This document shows, piece after piece, positions 47,718-60,645 of a stretch of 64,000 nt of DNA. The notes beneath the pieces are model-generated. The model was not told the origin of the DNA. It did not search any database and was given only the letters and a program-made list of their open reading frames with translations. Source of the DNA: Trichoplax sp. H2 (Eukaryota; Placozoa; Uniplacotomia; Trichoplacea); NCBI GenBank assembly GCA_003344405.1, contig NOWV01000273.1, forward strand, positions 1-64,000, written 5' to 3'. A program made the translations under genes and the position numbers. How positions within the stretch are numbered: the first letter of the stretch is position 1; each line of letters begins with the position of its first letter.

Positions 47718-50700
47718 GCTGAAAAATACGCCGTATAATTACATACACTTGAGGAAAAATTTTGTAGAATCTCTACTATACGTATACAGCGGCCATATAA
47801 ATTGCTAGATGCTGCTAGACTGGCTTCATGTAGTAGAAAATTTCAGTAAACTTTATTGTTAAGCGAGTCTCTTGTTACGTAGTATATATTGGCATATTTG
47901 TAGGAAGAGTATGAAGATAATGACTCATCTATACAGAAAAATGGCAGCCATTCTATACTAAACCATATAAATTCCGGCTTAGTATTATAAATCGAAAGAC
48001 CTTGCCATTTATGCGACGGTAAAAAATCAGGAAACGAGAACGAATTTTATCTCTAAGTCTCTGTAAAGTGAGAAAAGGATGAAAAATATTGTGATAGCGC
48101 TATCATCTCCAACGTTTCATTTCTTTTTCGATACTTGGGGCTAAATATGATATAATGTAGCTACGCTGAAATATTTTACTCGTAGTAAGTAAACTTTAAC
48201 TACGTAAGTATTGCCAGTAAGGTGTTTGACTAATCTCAATGAACATACATCTGATTGAATCAATAATTCTTGAATAGCGTTCTGTTGTAAACGACGAGTA
48301 CCATATTGAACTTTTGATTTACTTTTGAGTAGGGGACTTTAAGTCAATATTGATGAAAATAATGATGAGTGACAATATCAACGCTAGGTATACAATATAG
48401 TTTACTATTAACTAGTAGTATTCTTGTTCTTATTGCACTAGTTAGGAGCAAAGAGTTTTCTCACCATTAATTTTGGTAATGTAGTGCCAGCTACACCCAT
48501 TTATATATAATGTATGATATCGTTGCTAATCTACTGTATGGTATATAATTATTGACTGTATCCTCTCTTCTTTGATATTAAAAAAGTTAACTACAACATT
48601 ATATGGCAGCGACCTAATCTCAGTTGCACAGTTCTAATGATTTACGGAAAATAAAAATGTAGGCACTGGATATACACAAACATGTCTCTGTATATTATGG
48701 ATTCTTTTTTGTAGGATTTAGTTAGGCTGATCGATTATCTTGTATTCTTTCTTTAGGTCAATATATTTATTTTATGTGTATTACGCGCTTATTTGTGATG
48801 CCACTGTTATGAATTGGGTTAAATTTATTACTTGAAGTATTCTACAGTAGGTATTAAGCCAGTGACCTAATATCTATCACATTTAGAGTACTCGATAATA
48901 GTCAACAGTAATGTCATAGTACAGTACTATAATGATATACAGCCTGGTGTAATTAGGATACATGTTCAATAGCAATAGTCGGTAAAACATGAAAGTGATT
49001 TAAAGAAATTCTATAATTATAGAGACATTAAGAGATTCATGAATTTTATGACTAAATTAATGAGCAAGGTAATACTGGTGCATTTAATCTGTTAATGTCT
49101 CTGCTAGTTGCAAATAGTCTTCTAGCTTATGATCCTCATACATTTAATTGATTAGTTAATAGGTTGCTAAATGACATTCCAGTCACTTAAAAAATTATAC
49201 TTGAGTGGATCAACTATGGAAATTAACGGCTAAATACTGTACCCATTCACTCGACTATTTTTAAGCTCTTAAATACTGGCGCAAAGCTAATAGGTATTTG
49301 GCAGCGTATTAAATGTATTACCTATAGAAATAGTGATGTACCACTTTGTATCCGTTGCTAAATGTAATTTAGTTGATAAAATTGATCAATACCTGAAAGG
49401 GACGAATTCTTTAGTATTCTGATTGTTAATTTAATAGGCTAGATTATCGAGTGCTTTACAAGGTGTCACTTTGATACAATTAAGAGATCTTATAAGGTAG
49501 AATAATTTTACTTATGGTATGAACTTCAGAACAATATTGTAAGAGTTTGCAAATGTATTTGGCTACATTTTTATACGACCCTAAAATTAATCTTTCCATT
49601 ATTAATATCTTAATGCTGCATATTTAAAAAAGTTACCCTCAACGATATGTCATTTACTTAGTGAACACTTATCCTGAAGAGTAGGAAACGGTGTAAGAAA
49701 GAGTAAATAAACTGAAACATTAATTTCGGTAAAGTATCAGTAGAAACTTAGCAAGCTAATCCACGTAGATTGATGATCATTCTGAAGTTTCATCCCTTTA
49801 ACTCAGTTAATTGTGAAGAAATCTGTTAAAAGAATATTCAAAATAATCTTGTATGCAAATAGATTGTTCATGTCATTAAAATTCGTTTCCAATTGCATCC
49901 TATCATATGAAATCCATTACAGTCGCTTGAAAAATAAAAGGACGGATTTTTATCGGCTGTAATAAAATCGCAGATAGTAGGATTAGTGGCTAGTATAAAG
50001 AAAATAACAAGCAAGTAAAAGAAATCAAATACGTAGCAAAATAACAATGTAAAGGAAGCTTACAAATGATTCACTCTCAAATTGCGGTGGCACTCTGCTC
50101 AATACTTGAGATTGAAATTCCGAGTTGGATAATTGGCAATCTTAAGTTTAATTATAGATATAGGAATAGAATAGGTCTGGATCATCGATTAGCTATTACT
50201 AATTACTCGTTTATGATCTGAAATATACTAATTCTACTGCAGGAGTTGCTAAAGTAGTTTTTCCATTTCAGCAATTTCATTTTACGAAAACCCTTAAGTT
50301 TGCACTGCGATTTAGGACTGGTAAAAATAAATCAATGATATGTAGCGTATCAAGCGTCAGAAGGATATGATAATCGAGAGAGGATAAAAAGATAAAATAA
50401 TGAATTTTTATATCTTATTACTCATACCTGTGTTACAAAAGGTGTTCAAAAGTTGGCTACTGTGTTCGTATAAAAATGTTGGATGCAGCTGAATCGAATT
50501 TAAAAGATTTACCAGAAGATTATTTCAGTGCTTGTCTTAGTAGTTGCTTTTCAGTTCAAGAATTTTTCTATGCTATTTTCTCTAGAGCATCAAAAACAGT
50601 GATTATTACATTGCCGTGAAAATTCTATTTTCGATCATTTTAATAAGGAACAATAATTACCGGCGTTGACTGTTAATGAAATTAAGAACAAATTTTCACT

Positions 50701-51539
50701 GCACCATTTAGTAAATAAAATTTATGCGACAAAGTTTGCATGAAGAAGACACAATGCAGTCGTCAATCGTTTGCTATGATGATGAACGTTTCATAATAAA
50801 CTGTATAGATTTCTAAGACTTATGAAAGTGATTTTCGTTTTATTAGATAGCTGTTGCTAGTACGGACAATCCACATTTGCTTTTACAGTACGGTAATGGA
50901 AGCCTGTTATAACTAATTACTAACGGCTATATTATCCTATTATTACATCATTTCCAATCATTTAATTCTCATATAGCTGCCTGAAGTAATTATTCAGCTA
51001 GGATCTACAGGCTCAGTCATTAATAGCAGTCTAGGTATATAAGTAAAAATAATACTCAAGAGCTATCAGCTTCACTCCAAAGAGATCTCCACAACAGCAT
51101 TGCAATGAGCAGTGTACGTCATATATGATCAAAATGATTTCCCTCAAATACGCCTTAAGTTAAAGCAATATTAAGTGTACAAACAAGAGACTGGTGATCC
51201 TGTGAAGTGCGATGCAATTTTAAAAAATCTAAATTTGGCGAAATAAGTACGATGCATGGCTTAAATAGTATTCCATTTCAAACCGAATTATAGGCGTTAG
51301 ATAGACATTAATTTTAGAATGTTGAAAGCAGATTACCGAAATAATATACATATTATGAAATACTTTAAATTTTATTAATTTAGTTCCTGGTAAATATGCA
51401 AAATAATGTTGCTTTATCGTAACGAAGTACTGGAAGAATCGTTTAAAATTTATCATCACAGATCTGCATGGACGTAAACTTCCAACTTTACTGCATTTAA
51501 CAATTAATAGCTTTCTAGATTCAAAATCAGCACGGATGA

Positions 51540-52110
51540 AATTCGTAACTTTTAACGTTACCCTCGCTAATATCAAAAGTTGTATCATGCATATTCATCA
51601 ATTACTGACATCTACTCTAAATAGACCGCAGTTATTATACAACATATAAGGTGCAAGTGATTGCGCCATCAAAACAAAAGTGGACACCGTAACGAATATA
51701 TAGTGATCAAATACAACACGCAGCTTGCGTGCTTATCGCCTAGAATCAAAATCAAGAAACATTATCTACAATTCTATTACGATACTAGAAAATTATGGCG
51801 TAATAAATAGATTGACAATCATTAAATTAAGTCTTTGCTACTCGTACTATGCTTATAAATAATAATCTCTTCGGAATAATCATAATTGAGAATTGGTAAT
51901 CCTCATCAATTTATCAACAATCCTACCGTCTAGTTACAGGCATTTAGGCCTTTTAATAATGTATAATGGAGCAGAGTAGATGTGAAATCCAGTTGTTTAA
52001 CTGCGTTGGCAGATAAAATTTCATATCACATATAACTTTATCCTAAATAAGAGATATCTCGCGATCGCCGTAATAACCATCTTGACGCACAGCCTATTGC
52101 ACCATGTTAA
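51540..52110. repeat. Diverged copy of 53600-54290
   Basis: Same orientation and block order: AGTGATCAAATACA, TCTACAATTCTA.TACGAT, ATTTATCAACAATC, GTAGATGTGAA, GCGTT.GCAGATAAAATT and CCTATTGC. The copy at 53600-54290 lies just downstream of the MADF gene at 54442. Confidence 0.7.
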
Positions 52111-54130
52111 AGTCAAGTCATTACCCTAGAATGCTTTATGACGAAGTAATATCACTAGTACCTTCAATATTGTTACGTCAGCAGTTATCAAAGGTATTAG
52201 CATTTGTTTTACAATTCATATTGAAAAAAATAATGTGGTAACCTTTTGGGCATCGCTACGCACTTGAGAAACATATACATCGTAACGAATGTATATGTAT
52301 AACAAATAATTTTGTAGTTCGGAATTTTGGTTTCAGTATTAGTAATGGATACAATCATTAATTATCTTAAAGTTATTGTTTTATAAGAGTATTAATTAGT
52401 TTGCTTTAAGTAGTAAATATAATAGATGTGAATTCTTAGAGCAAGAGCAGGTTATCGATTTGAGATTCCGCACAACATTAGATGTAAATTCGCAAGAGTA
52501 GGGTAGAATACTGATAAGAATACGATATGCAATAGTGTTTGTATTATATTAGTATTAAAAGCATATTAACACAGAGCATATAATTATATTTACTAATATT
52601 TCGTTTGCGGATATAATCATTACATAATTGATGCAGCTTTGTAATGGTGTAAGTAAGAGATATCTGTTAAGTTTTTTAGTTTTAACAACGTTGGTAATAT
52701 GACTAGACAATAAACTCGAAATAGGGTTTAGTGTTGAAATTATCATTGTGAATTATATTAAAATGTATATTCGAATTTTGAAAGATGGATCTGTAATTCA
52801 TCGTAATATTTCCTAGACAAGTATAATATCTGCTATTCCTGCGTGTGCTACAATTACGTAGAAGAACCGATAGATATCCTAGTAAAGCGTTTAGAGATGG
52901 AATTAAGACGTGAAATATGATCATTAACCCAATGCAAATAATAGAAAGGCCGTGAATTCTCTACTGCAAGCATGTTTTAAGGAATATACTATTCGTCATA
53001 GTGAAGAGCAATTATTAATAGGATTAAGCATGACTTTCCTCTACGCTAGTAGAATATTACATGAACAGTTAATCAAGTCTTGATTTTAATGATTGTGCAC
53101 TGTATTTTTAGATAAGCCAGCTCTGATTAATGGTAATAAACACTGGCCAAATATTCAAACAAGTACGTATGATGCTAATAGGGTATCCTATGCCATTCTG
53201 AAAGATTTACGTTCAATTAAACTGCTTCAAATCAATCATTCTAATGTGTAACTAATAGTATTAGGGGCAAAATCAACCTTTAAAAGCAGACAATAAACAA
53301 TATCATGCTATTCGATTTTTAAGGCTAAAATCAACAAATTTATTTCTGATTCAAACCAACAGCAAATTTCTTGAATTTATCATGTAAACTAGATTTTAAA
53401 TGTTGACTCAGTGAAGCATAACAGCCTTAATACCACTGTTACACCAACCATAATTCTTTAATCAGTCAACAAAACTTACTCTTTAGTAAGCAGCATTTAC
53501 TAGTGGAAAGAGTTGGCACAATTTGTGTTAACTTTCAACTTACTACAATAGCAATTAGTAGTTTTTAGTTTTTAAGATTTACATTCATTACGTCTGTATG
53601 AAAATAGTAACTTTTTATGTTGCCCTTTCCAATATCAATACTTGCATCTTACATATTTATCAACTAATTTCTAACATCGATTCTGAAATAACCGCAGTCC
53701 TTATGCAAGATAAAACATGCAAATAACTAGCTAGTAACGAGTCTTTAGTGATCAAATACAGCAAGCCACTCTTGAACGGGAATTAAAATCAGCAAACACT
53801 CTCTACAATTCTAATACGATGCTGGAAACTTAAGCTGTAATAAATTAATCGATCAACAGTTATTCAATTATTCATACTAGGAAATACATGCGGATGCATG
53901 CTATCAATAATCAGTTCGGATTAATCATGATCCGAGATTTGCTAATCCTAAATTGTTACTCCAAATTAGCTATATATGCAGGTACAAACGTATCAATAAT
54001 TGCATAGAGTCAGTTCCGAACAATCATGATCGGAAGTTATTGGCTCTTAACAATTTTATCAACAATCTTACTATCTAGTTGCAAATATTGAAGGATTCTA
54101 TGAACGTATGATTACTTAAAGAGAGTAGAT

Positions 54131-54373
54131 GTGAATTCGAAGAGTTTATCTGCGTTCGCAGATAAAATTGCAAAATCAAATGCGATTTTATCAACAACTA
54201 CAGACAAATTTTGTGATGCTATAATAACCCATAATCCTAACTTAGAGCCTATTGCGGCATGTTCAAGTTTGAAAAGTACTTGTGACGATGGTAAAAGCTA
54301 TAAAACATATCCAATTTTAATGAAAACCAAATGTCGAGAGATAAACATACATATTCTAATCCGCAATACATGA
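54131..54373 (+). CDS. Small unknown frame beside MADF gene
   Basis: An 80-residue frame (NSKSLSAFADKIAKSNAI, then CDAIITHNPNLEPIAACSSL). A broken relative exists in the copy at 51970-52030 (CLTALADKIS then a stop). The shared ADKI peptide hints at a once-coding segment, but no family is recognised. It may be part of a repeat. Confidence 0.2.
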   Translation: MNSKSLSAFADKIAKSNAILSTTTDKFCDAIITHNPNLEPIAACSSLKSTCDDGKSYKTYPILMKTKCREINIHILIRNT

Positions 54374-54441
54374 TCTAGTTAGAGACTCCACTACTGTTCA
54401 AATTGTAACACGTTCAGTTCAATCGAATTTAACACCAATCA

Positions 54442-55227
54442 CTAACATGGCGGTTCTCTACTATGATTGTCGATTGTACTACAAAGGGTACTCATCGCTT
54501 GCATCTGTTTCTCCATGGACGTTAACATTAAGCGTTGTTGATTTTCGCAGCGTTTCTCCTGAGTTTCGATCAAACTCTGCTGATTTTCGAGGACAGTGAG
54601 CAGCCGGTCATTGTAAATTTTCTGCGAATCGATGATAGAACTGATAACTTTCCTTTCCACGATGATCCATTGACATTGGTCTTGCAGTTCGGTTTGAAAA
54701 CGCGAATGCATATGATCATTCCTCTTACGCAAATCTTGAAAAGTTATTAGGGAAGAGGTCGTAATTCTCGTTGTTGGCGCTTTAGGCCTATTTTGATTGT
54801 CAGCTCCTACATCTGCTGAACTACTTTGCCTTTCTGAGGCACCTCCTAGTGTAGATCTGTTGGTGCTTTCGCTAGATTGTGAGGTCGATGGTAAGACTTG
54901 ACTTTGTTCATGTTGGCCGCTGTTTCTTTCGAATCCCTTTAATATCTCGGTTATCAATGCATCGCATTCTGATTGATCAAGGTTCAGACGAGATCGATGA
55001 ACTAATTTTCGATCTTTCTTAGACTTAAATTTCCTCTCCAAGAACCTAAACCTATCCCTAACCTCTCTAGCATCAACACTAAAATTTGGACAGTCACAAG
55101 AATTCAAGATGGAAGCAATGGTTTTCCATGCATTTCCTCTGTCTAACGAATCATCACGATATTTCCATGGTTCTGTGAAGTATATCTGTTGTAAAAGAGC
55201 AAGGTCGTGCTTTTGACTCCAAATCAT
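54442..55227 (-). CDS. MADF/Myb-SANT-like DNA-binding protein, copy 2
   Basis: A 261-residue single-exon frame, parallel in layout to the 40306-41097 gene. The N-terminal domain has DLALLQQIYFTEPWKY, RGNAWKTIASILNSC, VRDRFRFLERKFKSKK and SECDALITEI. A Ser-rich linker (STSQSSESTNRS) follows, then a coiled coil with YNDRLLTVLENQQSLIETQE. I chose the ATG at 55227 (MIWSQ) because it aligns with MTWNSR of the paralogue. The frame stays open to 55389, but the added 54 residues have no counterpart. Confidence 0.8.
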   Translation of the reverse strand: MIWSQKHDLALLQQIYFTEPWKYRDDSLDRGNAWKTIASILNSCDCPNFSVDAREVRDRFRFLERKFKSKKDRKLVHRSRLNLDQSECDALITEILKGFERNSGQHEQSQVLPSTSQSSESTNRSTLGGASERQSSSADVGADNQNRPKAPTTRITTSSLITFQDLRKRNDHMHSRFQTELQDQCQWIIVERKVISSIIDSQKIYNDRLLTVLENQQSLIETQEKRCENQQRLMLTSMEKQMQAMSTLCSTIDNHSREPPC

Positions 55228-56254
55228 GGCTTCCCTAACGTAATAGTAAAGGAATTCGTTGGAAATAGTAAGTAAAAGGCTTCCATTACTACAAAGATTG
55301 ACTATATTAGTAGAAATGTGAGGTAATGCCGAAAAACTAAATGGTGTTAATGTGAAACCATGGTGTAACGCTACTACAACTGATGACATGGATTAGCTGT
55401 GGTTGTATAACGTCAGTGGAAAAAGTGCTTCTGCAAGTTAAAATAGTCTTCGATTACCTATTAAAATTGGATACGTTAGGCTAAAGCAGCTACTGTACAG
55501 TAAGCGATCAATCATCTCTTCTTCGATGAACTAGAACTTCTATACTGTATCAGTCAAGGTAACCATGAGGAAATATCGAAAAACTAAATGCTCAATGTTA
55601 ATAATTCATTCAAGTGACCGGAGCATCGCTAGGATTAAAGTTTCGTCCATCCTAATAGAAAAGATGAAAAATATCAGAAAGTTAAAAAATCGCTGTACAA
55701 ATATGTAGCGCTACTATGACTAATGTGGAAGTTTAGTGTAATAATGACGTTGATATATCGATTGTCAGCACTACTAAAACTGGGAATGCTTATGATACAG
55801 ACTGCTAGATCACGAACTCCGATTGCTTTAGCTACGAGCATACAGTAAAATAGAACTGCGAAAACTATCCATAAGAGAATTCTTTCACTATGCGCTCTCT
55901 GCATAGTCTACCGATTGGAAACTTTCCATGTTAAGCTTTTAAATGTGAACGGATAGAATATTTTGATCGGAAATGCAAAGTCATCTCAATATCCAACACA
56001 AGTTTTTTTACCGTCGGCGAGTATTGGAAGGAGAGCATGAGGAATTTTTTACTTCTTGATCCCATTCCATCTTGGTTAAATAATCTATTCGTATACAGAG
56101 CTAAACACGACTACATTGATAGAATCTACTGTAAATTAGACCGTCGAATCGAGCTAAGCTATTAATTCAATGTTGTGATTGTTACTGGTAACTAACTAGC
56201 AGGAATCCAGGAAAGCGGAGTTAGAGTTTAAACTAAAACGATACAGGCCAACCA

Positions 56255-56560
56255 TTTTACTGATCAGTTACCACTCAGCTATCAGAAGATTATCTGTATG
56301 CTTGCCTTAATAGTCGCCTTTTACTTGAAGAATTAATTATTATCCATACTATTTCTCTAGTGTATCGAAATTCAGCGATTATTACCATGCTGCGAAAATA
56401 CTAATTTGATCGTTTTAGTAAGGAATCATCGTTACCTGCATGGACTCTTAATTAAGAATAGATTCTCACTGGACATTTTAGTTTTAGTTTGTGCGATTAA
56501 AGTCAAGAGATTGGTTATATTGCAATTTTGAATAGCAGCGCATATGTAGATCGATATTTA
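56255..56560. repeat. Diverged copy of 50480-50740
   Basis: Shared ordered blocks: CAGAAGATTAT.T, GCTTG.CTTA.TAGT.GC, ATACTATTT(T)CTCTAG, CAGTGATTATTAC and TTTTA.TAAGGAA. Same orientation, with many substitutions. Confidence 0.6.
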
Positions 56561-57379
56561 TCTACTTTGCTATTAAAGTGTACGCATAAATTTATAGATC
56601 TTGCCGGTAATCTGATTTGCAAAGGTAGGCGACTGTCAGCATATGTATTTAAGTCATACTGTAGGCAAATAGTGAGTTATAGGACGATAGCAAGCCTCCA
56701 TTTGTAACACTGAATGGTAATGGAGAAATCCGAAAATGAACCAATTAGAAAATATTAATCTTTTTATTACGACAATGATAAACTTTGAATCACAGCACAT
56801 ATCGATAGTATATCCGATTGCTATTTTATCAGATATTGCCTGTAAGTTAGGAAGCGATTATTTTCGTAATTAGGATAATAAAAAAATTATCGTAATTCAT
56901 ACTTCATTCCTTTCAAGTTTTAATACTACTGTATCAAATATCAGATAATGTAAGGGGTTAATTTATTACTATTGTAGGAATACGATAACTGATGATCAAT
57001 AGAAGTAGAAATTATGATAGTATAGCTTTCTGTTGCATTACTTGATTGGTTAATGCTTCAAGACCGAATGAAATAACTATAATGGTGTCGTTATTTATTT
57101 AACTAGAATACAAAAATAGCAGGTAATACTTCATTCCTCTCTTCTGTCGGAAAGCTAAAAGTGTTTAATGTCGGGTAACGCTTGAGTTAAAATTAATCTT
57201 ACTGAATTGGTGTGATAACGTAAAAATAGTAATAAAAGTAATGATCGCATATAGATTTCTTTGCATTGCTTCATTAATTACTATCTGAAGGCCTAATTCA
57301 ATACCTATAATATTATCCTTGGTTAGAAAGTACCTTTGAGCACGATGATAGACCATAATTGCAGTGTAGAGAGTAGATT

Positions 57380-57570
57380 GTCGATTCTTGACCATCTCTG
57401 TAAAATAAATTCCTCCTGTATCGGTATGTAAGCAAGAAAGGTTTCTGAAGGGAGAAAAGAACGATGGGGTCGTCGATTTATGACTATTTCTGTAAAAATA
57501 AATTCCTACTGGACTTATATGTGAACATAAAAAGCTTTCTAAAGGAGGAAAGAATAACGTTGATGAAAAA
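57380..57570. repeat. Two tandem ~93-97-bp repeats
   Basis: Units start GTCGATT at 57380 and 57472. Both contain TCTGTAAAA.TAAATTCCT and GAAAGAA-like purine runs. Confidence 0.75.
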
Positions 57571-59285
57571 AGTTGCATATTAGTAATAATACTATCTTAT
57601 TCTCCTGCGGTAATAAAAGTCTAAAGAAATATATCCTCAGCATATTTCATACATAAGTTAAAATCATTTTGATTTAACATTAGCATAAATACATTGATAT
57701 TATAGGTGCTACTTCATTTTTAGGATGACAGCAGTTAAAAGAAGTACATCTTCTGTAAATTCCATAAATAACCATAAATCATTACTATTCATAAAGTAGG
57801 TTATATTTCAAATATTAATTGGAATAGGTTGATATTGTAAGAGACTATGATTTTACAGGATCGTATGAGAGCTGTTCTTCGTCGACATTTTTACTTTTAC
57901 CGTTATGATGACGAAGTTCTACTACTAGATCTTATCCTAAAACAACTAATTCTGTAGACTTTGTAGGACTCAGGAAAGTATATTACACCAGCAATGTAAC
58001 GAATTCCAATCGAGTTCGATTTCACTCACTTTCTTTAAATGCCCTAGCTTTCCCTAACGAACAACTGCTAAGCACTACAAGCTCTTTGAATTATTGTTTT
58101 TACTTTTTTCAACCCTTGGACCATAATATCCATTGATATCACTCAATTATATTGAAACCAGCATTTTTCCACCCAGTAGACGATAATTTTGAATCGAAGA
58201 ACTGCTCTAATAAAATACCGTACTCTCCTTCTATAATTTTATATTAGGATAGTTTTGATTGATCTTTTATAGGCACCTGAAGTTCAGTAAAAACTTTGAT
58301 GGCGATATACAGTCTCTCAGACTTGAACTAGGACTGGATCGGACTGGACTGTGCCGAGGGCTACTCAGAAGTGAAAATATAATATAATATATATATATCG
58401 TATTTAAGCAAGGAGGGTGAAAAGATTCCATATAAAGAAAAAAAATTTCTCTTAGTCACTATCACATTTACAGGTATTTCATAGCTGATTATGGCAATGT
58501 CAGCAAATTAAAACATGCTGAAGAAGTACAGTACTAACGTTGGTAAATTCTTTGAATGATTGTCTTGGTTTGTCGTTTCTAATTCAGGATTCCTTTTGGC
58601 TATTTCTCTAATGTAGCTATAACAGTAACTGTTGCTCTATTACAAAAAGTCTAACTTCAATCCGTTAATAATGATTACTAGCATTCGTATAGGCAGCTAG
58701 CTAATTAAGATCATATTTCCACTAAGATACCTACTATAGATAATATCGATTAATTAAACGAGTAAGCTCTTCGGCCATAATTTGCTCGGCTTTATTCATT
58801 TTTTAGTGCAAATGTCCAATTTGGACCATACCAGTTACGGTTTGATTTCGATAATAATTTCATATCTTTTTATAGGAGTAATCAGTAGCTATCATATAGT
58901 CATTTAATTAGCAAATTCATTTAATTTAACCCAAGTAATTAGTTCATTTTATTTTATTGGATCGTTGGCTTAGAATTTGATTTGCACCCACCACTTTCAG
59001 TCCTGACGGCAAGGCAAGCAAGAATGAAGGTGGATAGATCTTGCATTGAAAGCTACTTTGCTGTGTCGAACTTTGTCTAGCGTGATTGACCTTGTGTTGC
59101 GATAGAATACAGAACGCAGATTCGATCATCACTGGATTAAATTTGTGTTCAATGAGCACAATATGTTATGTACGGACAGTCGATCTCTTTCTCAGCTGTT
59201 CGTAGCTTAGTAGAACCATGGGCATTTCGACATGGACGACTAGATTCACCTAGATACAAGCATAGACTACATCACTTAGCTACAC

Positions 59286-59870
59286 GGGGCTCCTACAGTA
59301 ATAAATCAGCGATGACTGCATCAAAAATGACAAGAGAAGGGCGTAAAGCGATCTTTGACCGTACCAATAATGTGGAGGCCGATTATCATTTTATTAGCCA
59401 TTTCTTGCCAAGGGCTGCAGCACTTGCAGGGCTCCTACAGTAATAAAACCAGGAACGACTGCATAAAAAATGACAAGAGAAGGACGTAAAGCGATCGTTG
59501 ACCATACTACAATAATCATGTGGAGGCCGATTATCATTTGATCATTTTATTAGCCCTTTCTTGCCAAGGACTACAGCACTTGCGGGGCTCCTACAGTAAT
59601 AAAACTAGGAACGACTGCATCAAAAATGACAAGAGAAGGACATAAAAGCGATCGTTGACCATACTACAGTAATCATGTGCAGGGCGATTATCATTTTATT
59701 AGCCATTTCTTGCCATGGACTACAGCACTTGCTAAACGGAAGTGGGGACTCGTACATTAATGAAACCAGGGACGACTGCATAAAAAAATGATAAGAGAAG
59801 GACGTAAAGTGATGGTTGACTACCATACTAATAATATGGAGGCCGATTATCGTTTTATTGGCCATTTCTT
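59286..59870. repeat. ~142-157-bp satellite, nearly four units
   Basis: Units start near GGGGCTCCTACAGTAATAAA at 59286, 59428, 59584 and 59743, with GACAAGAGAAGGACGTAAA and GGCCGATTATCATTTTATTA blocks in each. It is well conserved, so probably young. The 91-residue plus frame at 59168-59443 and the 81-residue minus frame at 59620-59865 are by-products. Confidence 0.9.
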
Positions 59871-59943
59871 TCTTTCCTTGATGAAGTAGTCCCTGGTAAA
59901 ACGATCACAGTTTTACAAGGGGGGGGGGGAAGGTAGTAGCCTC

Positions 59944-60333
59944 TTGGTGTACATTATTCTCTATGTTATTATGCTATGTACATTCCTAATTCTGAAATCT
60001 GATTCATGTCGTTCTCATAACCTGCTCGGGTTCTACTATTACGAAAAGTGTCTAGCTCTGCGCGATAAAATGGTTCACAAGTTGGCATCCACTAGCCATC
60101 CTTCATCATTTCATTACACCTTGAAAGAAAGGTACATGATCTCGTCTGGATATGACGAAAGGCTGCGTAGATATATTGTCCAGGTGATGATTGTACTTTC
60201 TCGATACCTACTTCTCAATCATTTTATCCTCGCAGCAGCTAGACACTTTTCCCATCAACACCCACAGCGCAGCATGGTATTGGTTAAGACAGCGAAGATT
60301 CCGATAAGATTGGATTCTTTGATTTGCTTTTAA
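59944..60333 (+). CDS. Unrecognised 129-residue frame
   Basis: Hydrophobic N-terminus (IILYVIMLCTFLIL), then a mixed region (CLALRDKMVHKLASTSHPSS). It lies between the satellite and the hAT-derived gene, in sequence visibly less AT-rich than the surroundings. It may be a leftover of the same mobile element. No family is recognised. Confidence 0.2.
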   Translation: MVYIILYVIMLCTFLILKSDSCRSHNLLGFYYYEKCLALRDKMVHKLASTSHPSSFHYTLKERYMISSGYDERLRRYIVQVMIVLSRYLLLNHFILAAARHFSHQHPQRSMVLVKTAKIPIRLDSLICF

Positions 60334-60645
60334 CATCGCAATAATCCGACTCTTAAGCTTTTTAGCCTACCAAGAGATGATTTAATCTGACGAATAGTCA
60401 CATCGTCGTCGTCAGCATTCTGTTCCTTGCTATCATAGTTTTGTAGTTGCCGTTTGCTGGTCATCACTACCATTCCTTGCTGCCAGCACTCTTCTACTTG
60501 CTCTCGCCATTTTATGACGTGCCGCCAGTTCCTTCATTTTGGACGCAATTTGGTGGCCGTTGTATCATAGAGTATAGAGTGCACTGGAAGAGAGATTGCA
60601 CTGTCATCAGATCAATTATATAGTACTAGCAGTTTCCTAGTCAAG

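Larger units (their letters stand above)
47718..54441. other. Non-coding stretch with diverged duplications
   Basis: No supported gene. 50480-50740 and 51540-52110 are diverged copies of the sequences flanking the MADF gene at 54442-55227. Short frames at 51229-51588, 52555-52924 and elsewhere show nothing recognisable. Confidence 0.5.
55228..59167. other. Non-coding stretch
   Basis: No supported gene. It holds 56255-56560, which resembles 50480-50740, and a tandem pair at 57380-57570. The 137-residue minus frame at 57165-57578 is produced by that tandem repeat and is not convincing. A short TA run lies near 58381-58400. Confidence 0.5.

Noticed and set aside
46490-47770. Terminal inverted repeats of the Tc1 element
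   Set aside because: Comparing both flanks gave only weak A-run similarity and no clear TA-flanked ends.
57165-57578. 137-residue minus frame
   Set aside because: It is generated by the 93-97-bp tandem repeat; the repeated peptide has no family match.
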